Below are positions 44,510-56,800 of a stretch of DNA of 64,000 nucleotides, piece by piece. The number at the start of each line of letters is the position of its first letter. The stretch's first letter is position 1. The notes below the pieces were generated by a model. The model did no database searches, had not been told where the DNA came from, and saw only the letters and a program-made list of their open reading frames with translations. The stretch spans positions 558,001-622,000 of the forward strand of contig QEYB01001685.1 of the NCBI GenBank assembly GCA_017562135.1, read 5' to 3'. The position numbers were made by a program, and so were the translations under genes. The stretch is from Dipylidium caninum (Eukaryota; Platyhelminthes; Cestoda; Cyclophyllidea; Dipylidiidae).

Positions 44510-47500
44510 TCGACAACTTGTCAACTCCGTGGCTTTCATTATTACATTATGGCCCTCTTTCCATCTCTCTCTCCCTCTCTATCTGCCTACCTATGTATTG
44601 AAACAGATGTGTACTTTCGAGGAAAATGAACCTGCTCTTTTCCCTACTTTCGTTTAAACTGGAGTGTGTTGCGAGACGGTTTGGGCGGAGGGGGGAAGGT
44701 TGCTTTTATGGGTCATCTAGTCAGTGTGATTGACCTCTATTTGCGCCTTCCGTCCTGGTTGCTAGTCTACAATCATCGTCTCAGCCCGTGTGCCTTTTCG
44801 TCCAGCAAGACTGGAAATTTGTTCACTTTCTAAATCCACTGCCTCTGCCGTTACCCCGACCTCGCGCCCTCCCCCTTTCTCCCTTCTTCTTTCCTATTTG
44901 GGCATTCGCGTACGCAACACACGGGCGTCACGAGTTACCCCGCGGGGAAAACTGGACGACTGGTACGTTTGCTTGCAGTTCTATGGGCTGTTCAGGGGAT
45001 GAGGATGAAGAGGTGATCATCCCAACTCCGGACTTGGCTCCAAGATACGCCTCATTGAAGGAGGAGATGGCACCTCCCGGGTTGAAGCAGTGGACGTCCA
45101 CAATTTGACTTACGACCAGTTGGTGTTTCGCATCAAGCTAACTTTGGAACACCGACGGGGCCGACCACAAGGTCATGTGAGGTGTCAGCAGGGTTGAGTG
45201 ATGTCCCGTGCCCGCATGAAGGCGAGAATTTGGCTGTTTGAAAAAAAGTCTGACTTAAGCAAACTCCATCCACGCTTCCACACTCTTCAACCACTTGATC
45301 TGTCCTCGCTCCCGTTCTCTGCAATGTCCGAAGCTTGTCCCGACCGACGACTCGATGAGGGCTTTCCCTTCCACGTGTGTGCTTTAGTTGACCAATCAAA
45401 TGATTACGTGTCCAATGCTTGCACCTCACTTTCCCACTTACCTCCTTGAATGTTCTCCTATGACTGCAGGCAGTGGAACAAGTCATCCTATCTGAGATTG
45501 CGAAGCTGGAGTAAATGGGAAACTGTGTGTTCTTGCCTTGGCGCACCCTCCACGTGTCGCGTAGTGGTGCAGTCAAGGGGATGTGACACGTCTGCCGCTG
45601 TCCCCGCCTGAAAGACGCCCTACGGTGGCGCCACTTGCTAACGTTCTCTGACTTCGAATAGGACATAGCGTTTGAGTGGAGAGGTGCGCTCTCTTTTTCG
45701 CCTATAATCTGGAGTTATGTGGGCTTGCATTACCAACCACAAGGTTAAAATCGCCTTCCCCTCTCAAACCCTCGTCTCCCCCCCACCTTTGCGCCTAGTA
45801 TGCGCACTCGCCTCCCCACTCATGGTCTTTTACATCTCTCGGGCGGGTGTAGTAAAGTGACATTATTATTAAAAGTTCATGTGTATTCGATGTCCAAACC
45901 AAAGCCTAGGCGTCAGCCGAAATCCCTCAACCCCTTTTTTCCCTGATCGAGAGGACGCGTTGACGGCATTCCCCAACTGTAGGCTACCAAGTCTGGGCGA
46001 CGCTGAAGTGGCGCTAATCAGTGACTCCGTTGCGTCAGTGAACTTCCATCAGTGCGCTGAACTTTGGCCTCGAGGCCACGTAGGTGAAGTTAGGGTCCAT
46101 TCACCGCTCTTCCGAACCAAATAATTGGGCACGCTGATCAGAGCAAGCCCTCGGATAAGGACATTCAATTCTCACATTTGTTTCTCTTCTTTACGGGAGT
46201 AAATATTGAGGCCAATAATTACTACTGAAACAGTATTCAGCGCTGAGTGAATTGTCACATTTCAGCCAGATCGACACTCCCGGAACTCGCGCAGTAAGGC
46301 CATTTCGCAACAGTAAATATGGTTATTTGAGCGTCACCTCTTGATTCCGGGGGACACTTTTGGGTTTGTGACAAGTTTTGTTCACCCACATGGCGAGGCG
46401 GTTGGAGAACTAATTGCTGTTTCGAGGACTGGAAGGATGCGATTTGAGAATTCATGTCAAGCGTAGCTAGGTCTTCTAATGAAATGACAGCTATCATACC
46501 TACACACCCAACTAACTGACAATGCTGTCTCCTCCCGTCAGCTTCCCAAGTCAATTGGAAGAAGTAGGCGCTCAAGAATAAGGCCATATTTTGGTTGGAC
46601 ACGTTTCGTGGTTGGTGGCAAGGAAAAACAATGTGTTCCGGCTAGTCTTCGACCTTGCCCCACATTCCGCCAGCCAATCACCGCGCCCACCTCATCTTTG
46701 AAGATCCATTTCCAAAATCATCTCCCACCCCGTCGTCAACGGCATTTCCACCACCTACGAAGGCCGCGATGAAATAAGTGCGCCCGGCCTCACTTCTGTC
46801 TATCACGTCGGCCCTCTCGTCATCGTGTCCTTATGCGAAAGGCGAAGTTAGACGACTCGGCAGCTTTAAACAATAGATTGCGCATTAACTCAGGTCAGGG
46901 GAGAGCTATTCTTCCAGTCTGCTGACAAGGAAATGCTGATTCCTCGATATTTGCTCAGTCAACTTAAGGGAATAGACACTAACACCACCTCAAAGCTTCC
47001 CATTCTCATCGTGTGAACAGACTTGCCTATCGTATTATCCTACGGTGGTCTTTCAAGTTTATGCACCAGACACCACGAATAATCAACCACTTTGAAGAAT
47101 CACCACCACCGCCGACACTCGCTGAAAACCCCCGCTGGCACGCCTGGATCCCCGAGGAACTGGCAACGCGAATGTCCCCCTTGATGCGAGAAGCGTTATG
47201 GCCTCAAGTGCTGGAACAACAGCACAGGCCCTGAAGGTGAGCCAAGCCTCTGGACAGTGATAAAGACTCTCAGCTCCATCGTTCTGGGATGCACTGGTTT
47301 ATGACTTCTTTAATCCATCCCAATGGCACAAACACCACTTATCATCCTATGAAGAATTTCCACTTTTCTGAACGTTCTATCAAACCTTATGGCGAGGATA
47401 AAGCAAATCAACCGCCAGCCTCTACTGTTGCCGTGACGAGTAATGGCCAGGAAAGAGAAATGGTAAAGCTCGACCCTGCAAAATATCTGCTTTCCTTTTT

Positions 47501-47788
47501 GTATAATGTTTACATAGGTTTATGTATATATGCATAAGCCGGCCGCAATTCCTCGCACTTGGAGTGGTGGAGGAAATAACAATGGGGAGGTAATAATCAA
47601 ACTAGGAAGCCGAAATGCGGGCAGAAGGAACTTGTGAGACGAGGTAACAAGAGGATGCAAGAGAAGGGTATGAAGGTCCAGGCAGCAGGGGTGTGGGGAA
47701 GAGAAGGTGGGAAGAGAAGAGAGAAGCATCATCATCATCATCACCGCCATCGTGGGCAGTGGAAGTGGTATTAGGATCAATCATTTCT
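44510..47788. other. convergent intergenic region between p110 and AMPK beta genes
   Basis: 3.3 kb between the two stop codons; it must contain both 3' UTRs. No unambiguous AATAAA was found close to either stop. A 177-codon minus-strand open frame at 45133-45666 shows no recognisable domain. An ATC triplet run at about 47729-47742 sits 47-62 bp downstream of the AMPK beta stop, presumably in its 3' UTR. The purine/pyrimidine strand bias switches sign within this region. Confidence 0.5.
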
Positions 47789-47872
47789 TCAATTCGGTAT
47801 GGGTTTGTAGAAGAGGGTAGAAACAAACTTCTGCCGGTATCGTGTTATTACGCTCAACACGATGACACCGTC
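47789..47872 (-). CDS. AMPK beta exon 7: gamma-binding strands and stop
   Basis: Acceptor attgttgttgtttag after a 76-nt intron, then DGVIVLSVITRYRQKFVSTL and FYKPIPN with stop TGA. It corresponds to the DGVMVLSATHRYKKKYVTTL-LYKPI terminus, with the usually invariant ATH changed to VIT and two extra residues after KPI. Confidence 0.93.
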   Translation of the reverse strand, partial: DGVIVLSVITRYRQKFVSTLFYKPIPN

Positions 47873-50800
47873 CTAAACAACAACAATAAAAATAACAACG
47901 ATAACAACACATATTATTCTTTGCCGAGAAGAAGAGAAGGCGACTCACCTTGATGGACAGAGCGTAGAGGTGATTGACCATCACATGGTTCGGTTGAGGT
48001 AGAAGATTTGGGTCGCAGTGTACACCGATGTCCTTATTTAGGATACCCTATAGTTGGTAGACAGATGCAAAGTCGGTAAAGCGGAAGTAACCTGAGATTC
48101 AAACAAGTCCGCATGGCGAAATTTCGTCCGGATACGAAAAATGACTCACTACCGAGGAAGACGCAGAGGGGAGAGGCAATGGGGGAATAGGCGACTATCC
48201 TTACTACAAGCGAAGGTGGATTTTACTACACTAAGTGGTAGTGCTCACGAAAACCCAGTCGACAGGGAGATAAACTGGCACTCCTCGCATGGATAATGCA
48301 TCTCACACCGCAACCATAATGACGAAACCAAGCTTCAGACCAGTCAGAAGCCAGCAGGATCACAAAATGCCACAACCCAAGGGCCATCGCGGTGAAGCGG
48401 TTCGTCAAAATGTGTCTAATAGCACCCACTTCACGATCAAATAAGAGAACACTATTTCTTCGGGCACAATTGTCCGACCCCTCGAAAGAGTGTATTGGAA
48501 AGAGCGTGGAGAAAGACGGTTAGAGAAGCCCATGACAGAGGTGGGGAAAAAAGGTCACTTAGATTATAAAAAACTAATTCAGGAGCGATCACTAATCCCG
48601 TCCCATGTCAGGTGAGCTTCCTGAGAACTTACAATCACACAAATGAAGGTAGGTAAAATAAGGGAAGTTCGGGTAGGAAGATTTGTTCGCTTGAGCGAAG
48701 TGGACATTTCCACCTAAGACGATTTATCGAATACTCGACGGCGGCAATTCGAAGCGGTTTTAATTAAGGACATACAGAGAAAAAAGGACAAGGGGGAGCA
48801 CGAATACCCTCAGCTCAGAAGAGCAGTCCAATGAAATAATGGTGGAGTAAGCCGAGACTACTGAAACAATCCTCGTCTATACCCGCACCACCGTTGAAGT
48901 CGCCTTTACAGAGGGTGGTTTAACGTGTTTATGACAAAATACGCCTCGCACAGCTGAAGATAGGTGGCCAAACAATTCGGGATGACATAAAAGAAAGTTC
49001 TAACGGAGGGTGAGTGGACATTCGTCCCCTTAGGGCAACCTCGTTAGTTAATTAGTTTAAAACAGCTCTTGTCTAAAAAAATGACATACTCTAATGCAAT
49101 CAGTGGCCACGAGGGTTTAATCAACTCGAAAAGATCAAGTCCTCGATGTCGAGGGGAAAATGAAAAAACTGCAAGCTATACACAGGCAAGCCGTCTCCTT
49201 TCACTGGTTTAGTTTATTCAAACCTCACCTGAAATACCAAAAAAAATACCTGAAATACCTCTCGGCAAAAAGATCTGGCTTTTTGGCCACAGTGTGTTCC
49301 AGCACTACCATTCGAGCCTGAAACAAGCTTTTATTCTCCTCCATAATGCCTCGCCTGTACTCACCGCGGCGGGATAGCAGGTCACAAATGAAATTACAGG
49401 ATTGCACTCAAGTAGTGTCGAAAAAATTCCCGACAGTCCCCTTTCATTGGTGTATTTCACATTGTGCCGACGGCAGATATAAACACAGCGCCAGCACAGA
49501 GGGCAGGCTCATCAAGGATGACAGAGCCGGTGAATTTCAACGGAGAAGTCTAGTAAAGGATAACCTCAAGGTGACAGCAAAACAAAATAGTTGTCCCTAT
49601 GATGTAAGTCTGCAAGTCTATTAAACTGGCCCATGAAGGTCTGAACCGGCGGTATGCAGAGGACAGGATGGAACGGCTATGACGGAGTTGGTGGGACTTA
49701 ACGTGGCGCGTTTTAGCCTAAACCCTAAGCTTGAGGAGAGGGGAAGTGATGGGTAAATAGGCGGGGCTCAGAACCGACCTAACTTCATTTTCAGGTGGCA
49801 ATCCATTGGATATAAGAGGGTAAAAAACACCCAGATTATTCGACGAAAAGTCGAAAGAGTGGAAAATAGACGTGAAAGCATCACAACTCGAATTGGCTAA
49901 TTAGGCGGGTGAAAGAAATATAAATGAAAAAAGAAGAGTTAAAATAAACGCTCGAAAGAGGAGACTGTCGGGGAATTAAGGTATTACTAAATTACGGAAT
50001 GGATCTCGAGCAAAATTAAGTATATTTGTTGTCTTGACTGTGACCTCTTTGTACTTCTATCGACAGGTCCTTCCGTAAGAAGACATTTCATCACCTATTC
50101 GGAAGAAGGCTTCAAACTGGTCCATCCATTTAGGGCCATGAAAACAAACTTTGGGAAGGTGGAAGAGGCGGTGAGGAGAAGCCCTGTTGGGTTCACATAT
50201 GAAAAACGGAGCTCGCAGGATTCCCACTAATATCATTCCGACATGAGACCAAGAAAGGATGTCGAAGGTCATACATGGTTGGTCCACTTCGCTCCCAAAT
50301 CATCACGACTAGTCGTTAGTTGCAGAATACTGATAATGGGGGAATCATAGAGTTCCAAGCCTACAAAGGACGCAAGTTTGCAGCTCCCAGTCATCTTCTG
50401 ATACGACAGAGGAGGAGTGGAACTGAAATGGCTTAAGAGAATATCATGTCTTAGCTCGACTACGCTCTACGTGGGCAAATAGTAGCAGGCGGAGGCTAGC
50501 AAGGATACAGGATGGAGACGAATTTAACAATGGAATTGAATAAAAGAGGAAACTGATTTCCGTTAATGGGTAAAAAAGGGGAATTGAAATTAACATGTGC
50601 CCACCTACTCGCTGGTCAGGAAGGCCAAATTGGCGGCAGAACGAAGAACCGAAGAAGGAGGTGTGTCTGGGGTTCAAAAGAACTCGCATTCACCAAACCT
50701 TAAACTTTGAAACGGTTGAAAAGGGAAGACGGTGAAAGACATTGTCAAGCCCTACTTTTTCTCGTGTCAGGTGGCTGGATGATTAGAAAAACTAAGAGAA

Positions 50801-53800
50801 ACTGTAAGTTGTGTGCTGGCTTTCCTTTTTGACAAACAAAGTACCAATTATAACGAGAAATGAAGCTGAATTAGTGGAAGGTATGAAATTCACTCAGCAA
50901 GATCTTCGTCGAAGGAAATACAAAATAAGTCTTGAACTTATGCGGGCGTAGATGCAAGGGTGTAATTTAGGCCTTTCACGTAAAAAAGCACCAAATTCGG
51001 CAACATCGGCTCTAACGATGACGACAAACTCAGCTTCCAAGGGAGTAAGAGAAGATATTGCAACTTTTAGGCCATATTGACATTTGCAGGTGCAAATACC
51101 GGCTTTACCGTGTTTGTGCTGAATGAGATAAAATGAGTGCGTTTGACAAATAGCCTACTCAGGACACGACTGTGGCCCTACAACTCCCAAGGCGTAAATA
51201 ATAACAGGAATTGACAAGCCAAATTCGAGGTGGATACATGACCGAGGCGAACAATTATGGTTTTGGCAATTTTCAGTAGGTAAAATCTATCTTGTCGCAA
51301 AACTGCGATGTCAACGTCAGAAATGGCCTTATCGACAGGCCCATTAAGGCGTTCCGTCTTGTGCGCCAGAGACTGTAATTAACGTCTGTCAAGGCGGTTT
51401 TTTGACAAGTCGCGGGATTGTCGCCTAACCTCAATGCTCAAGGCCACTTTTGTCGGCCCAACACACTGCGTCTGAGCTGATCCGACCTCGAAGCAGCGAG
51501 AAATGTCGATCTTGATAAGTCATTGGATCAGGGGACAAATTAGGCGGAATAAAAAAGGGGATCACTGCCACTAGTCAGCAGTTAAATGGACATAAACGCG
51601 TATATGTGTGCGTGTGTGTGGCTGGTAGTTTTATACCCCTCTCCCCCCACCCCCTGTCTCACCCCAGCAACAGGACCGCCTCGAAACTCGGGTGCGTGCA
51701 GGTACCAATTTTGGAGGTGAGGCAAAAAGGGAGGTGAGAGAGAGGCGAGAGAGAGGCGAGATAACAACGGCGGCGTTCTGGTTAATTCAAAGGCGTAAGC
51801 ATACACGCATACACAAACGAGACGAGACCTCCCTCCCGATTTAACGCCAGCGTGTTCAGACGCATTGATAAGAATTCGTGTAAGCCTCGACGACAACAAT
51901 AGTATTTGGATGATTAACTTAAAAACTTCGAAAAACATTCAACACACCCTCATCTAAATCCCGATCATCTAAGTGAATGCAGTGTAATCTAGCAGCATGA
52001 CTATAAAGTTAGAGTGGGAATCATTAAGATAACGAGGAGGCTGAGAAATGAGTGTGGAGAACACAATCGTGGAGCGGCAGTTAAGTTTGGTGCAGTACGT
52101 CCATCATTTCACGCTTGTGAGGGGGAAAAATTGGGAAAGTTACGAAGGGATACCGAGGCCGACAAACGGCACAAGACTCATGAATTTGTAAAAATTGGCA
52201 ATTCAAGCTCCAACGGTCAAGAGCCTGCATTAGATTTGACTTAAGTGAATTCTTAGCATCACCCATCTTCTTCATAATGTGACTTTTGCGTGAGAGAAAG
52301 TCAAAAATTAATCAACGACTGTTATCAATGGCTAACAGTACGAGTTGGTCCAAAATGATCGAATTTCCACGGGTTCGGGAAAGAAGCTAGCGGTAAGAGA
52401 CCTACAGGCACGCACACACACATTACATCGTACGCGGTTAGTGCTCGAGCAAAGTCTACGTGTTACAGGATGGACAGCAAGAGAAGGAAAAGCGGTGCAA
52501 ACACCTTAAAAGGAGTTTGCGATTATACGACAATCGAGGAGCTACACAGTGGACTAAATCAAGCATGCAACGTCTTTAGAGACAGGGTAGTTGGTCGAGG
52601 TTAAGAGAAAAAAAACTATGGTAAACGCGGAGACATTTGAAGACGGGAGCGTGAAGGAGAAAACGTGGCGCTCAAAGTTGAGAAGCGCTAAAAAAGGTAG
52701 TGAAAACACACAATTAGGAAAAAAGTTGGCTGCTCTGTGTGACACTAGAGGGGGGAGGACAAGCGACGCGAGTTAATGACCTCAGGACACATTTGTCACA
52801 TCAACCGCGACATGGTTTTTATGCTGTTTTGATTTTGATCCAGTGGAATACAAATAGCCGAAATCGGGTAGAGGATGAATGCATAAGTAGAAAATCTCGG
52901 GAGGGGGATGCAGTCATTAAAAAGGCCTGAAGATTTACAACATAGGCCCTGGTGCAGTTCTACGCCATAAACGCCTTCGAATTATGGGAAGGAGGCTTGC
53001 CGAATGGATGTAAAGATAGGGGAAAAAATGACAACTTAAAACGACACGCCACGTCGATGAAATTAGACGGCCACATGAAGCATGGCTAATGTGGAAACCA
53101 CCCGAACAAGAGAGATTCTTAAGTCATTACGTCAACAACTGAAAGTATAGGTGGAAATTTTTAGTTGTACCAGTTCGGAGGAAGTGGGCCCACTCGTCAC
53201 TATTTCACAGGATTTGAGGAAAAAGTGGCGAATGGACTACCACATGCTAGAACGCGTTACTCAAAGATGGCAAACAATAGTGAAACAACACGTGGCAATT
53301 ACATTTCTCGTGATTGAGGCAATGAATTTAATACACCTGAAGTAAAATAATGAGGGTCGGAGGGCGCTTTTTAGCGTTATGGAGGCAAGTTACATCTGTA
53401 TCCTTCATGAGCGATTCCGGCCACGATGGCCTCCAAGATACCATCCAGCCACTTCTATTACCGACCGACCAGCGCAAGACAACAGTCTCTCGGGAAAAAA
53501 AATACACAAGAGACGAAAATGAGATTTACAAGAGACACGCCAGCCCAATCTTCCAGCCCCCTAGTGGAGATCAGATGTTCCGAAAGTGCATTGGAGGTTT
53601 TCGTCAAACATAACGTTAAGAACAGGCAGGGAAGCACGAGAGCTCGGTGTTACAAACAAGGAAAAGGACTTTTGAGTCCCGGCAAGTCGAAGTTTACGTT
53701 TCTTCGCGGATCCCAATATTGGCCTAACTCGAATGGCCCTCGTGACAACTGACGCCCACGCAAGTTCGCACAAACGTAGTGAGGATTGGATAAAGTTAAA

Positions 53801-56800
53801 TCCCATGAAACAGGATAATAAAATACGCTGTAGAAGATGAGTGAGCAGCTCAAACTCTTGTGAGGGGGGAATTTTACCCTGACCTCCAATCATCTGGTTG
53901 AGGATGTTAAAGTCCACAGGGAGAGAGTTGAAAGAAACAAACAAAAGTTGGATGCGGTTGCGTTAGCTTTTGAGGACAATGCAGTCAAAATAACAATTTC
54001 TCAACAAGCTAAAGAATTCGCCGTTGTAAAATAGGTGGCATCAAAAAAATTGAGAAAGAGAAATTTTACATTTTTATTTAAAACCCGCAATTGGTGGAAA
54101 ACGACTGAAATTTTGGAGGCCAAGCATCCATTAAACAATGCTGGAGATGAAACACTTTTATCAATCATACGAAATCCATGTGACGGGAGGCCTGCCAGAT
54201 AGAGTAAACATCCAACAAACATATTTAAAAGTTCTGCAGATGAAAGGAAGTAGACGCAACTCTCCAATCATGGCCAATGGGGAAAGGGCTTCGTGCTCCT
54301 CTAAAACACGGAAGGCTTGCATTGACACCACGAGGGCGTAATACTTCTCACGCAGTAAAGACGTTTTTATTTGACAGAAAAAAAGACTAGGCATTAGGAA
54401 TGCAAGGGAAAGAGAGGACGAAGCCTCGGTGTCTGCACATGACACATCTATCAAAGACGGTACCACTAAATGAAGTGCTCGTGATGACTATCAAGTGGTT
54501 ATAAAAAGAATGCACTAGTACACCGACAGAAACCACGTCATTAGGACTGGGAATTAGTCGTCATAAGACAGAATTAAGTGAATTACTCCAACGAATATCC
54601 TGGAGTTGAGGCCTTTCAACAGAGTCCATTGGTCTACGGCGCAATAATCGCGTTGCCGGTAGCGGGGCGGAGGGAGGGGAATTGAGTCTCATCTTCAGTA
54701 GGTACCACACAAGGGAGACACAAAAATCCGGTGAATTTTAATAACTTCCTCTCAACTCTCCGAACTTATAAAATAAGTGAATCTAACCTCGTGTTGGTTC
54801 ATTACACGGGGCGAGTGATATGGAAACTCGTCGGGTGCTTTTCTCCACAACAATCCCAGGGGAATAAAATTTTGAAGTGCGTTTAGATATTCCAGTCACA
54901 TGTGAAATAGGAGGGCAATCAGCCTACCAACACGAATTCCTCAGATCTACGTCAGATCTACGTCATCGTCACTGCTATCGCAAGAAAGAGGGAGACAAGG
55001 ATAATTTGGAGTGCGGGAGAGTGAAATATCCCGACTTAATACCTCATGATGACATGTAACCGATCAACAAGTAGAACCCATAAACATCGCGAAAGAGATA
55101 CACTTTAAAGCATTAGGCCCAGAGGGGAAAGGTAAAACAAACTTGAAGGAGCTGCGGCGGTAGGAGAGGCGGTTGGGTGGTGGATCCGATCCCCGGCGCG
55201 GGCGGTGTGTAACGTGACTTACGCGGGTAGACAGGATCGCGTTGTGCGTAAACATCCTTGGGTGTCTCCGGGATGAAGCAACCGTACTCTCCCGGAGGAG
55301 TTCGACTTTCCGTCTGCAAGCAGGAAACAACAAATCTCAAATAATCACAAAAGCCCATCCGCCACTGCGATCTCTTACGAAGGCTTAAAAGGTGGCGCAA
55401 AGTGTGATGAAAAAGAGAAAAAGTCTAGGAGATGGAGGAATAATTAGGAGAGGCGATAAGGGAGCTCCATTGTTGACTGACAGGATAAGTGACTCCGCGA
55501 TACGATTAACTTGGCATCCCTCGAAGTCGACGGTGTCAATGTCTCGACTAGGGCGAAGTTCTCCCCGCCATACTTTGAAGTAGCCTTGGCGATAAGACAT
55601 TCAACAAGTGCCCAGTCATATGTTAATTACTGCAAAAATAGCCTGATGCATTTTGCTAGGTGGAAGAGACTTAATGTCAGGCTACTGGTCATAAAGTTGC
55701 CAAGTTCTCTGCTAAAAAATGTATTCTCCTAAATCGTAGACGTTAGGGGCAAAACAATATTGCTGTCTAAGACACTTGTTTACGTCAACTGAAGTTAATT
55801 GAAGTTTGTAAAGCCCCTGGGAGATTCAACAGGAGTCAACATACGCACCCTGTTAAGAAGTGCTCTATGAAGAAACTAATTAAATGACACCACTTTGAAA
55901 GTTCAAATGGCTTCTGAGTCACAAGACGAAAGTCCCGATGAGCTCCGACAGGGGGAATGCGGTTGTGACACTTGGATGTGACAGAAGGCTCCTTGCATCC
56001 AAGACGGGATGATTTTCTCGCCTGAGTTTAATCTTACAAATACATTTCCTGGCTGCTCTTAATCCCACCTTGTCTCCTTCCCCCTCAAAGACATCTGTTT
56101 TTACCACACCGAAGTTGACAAAAAACTTCATGTACAAACATTATGTTTGGATGACTGAAACCTCTTACTTGAGACTGCTCAGGCAGCCTTCCTACGTAGA
56201 TAATGCAAAGTGCCAAAAGCCTTTACGTCCTCTAACTGCCGCCGAAAGAATACCTTTCTCGAATGCCTGAGACCGCCATGCTTGAGAGACGAATACACTC
56301 ACAATATCAATGCAAATAAGGGAAGAAAATTAGTAAGGAGGAACCGCCTCTATTGTTGGGTACAATTTGGGTGCACAAGGAGGGTCGATTTGTGTCGAGA
56401 TTCGACGCGTCAACTTCCACTGGGACGAATAATTAACTTTGCGTCCACAAGACGTTCAACAAATGGGCTGACAAAGTAACGACGAATCGCCTGGGTAAAA
56501 TGGATGGAGGGGTGGGAAATTCGGAATGTGGCCTGAATTCGCCTCTAACCTATTGGGGAGGGCAGTGGGATAACAAAAGCGTACGTGACGGCAGGAGGGC
56601 GAACGAGAGACAGACAGGCAAGCAAGAAACTACAACGCCACTTCGAATTCGTTGCCGTGTCTATGATACTCACATTCGCGCGTACACGTTTCATTAACGG
56701 CACAGCAACATCAACAATGAATGAATGAACTGACAAACAGTGGCCTCAAGACCCTTATCACGACTATGTACATGTGTACTTGGAGTTCGGAGACACAAAA

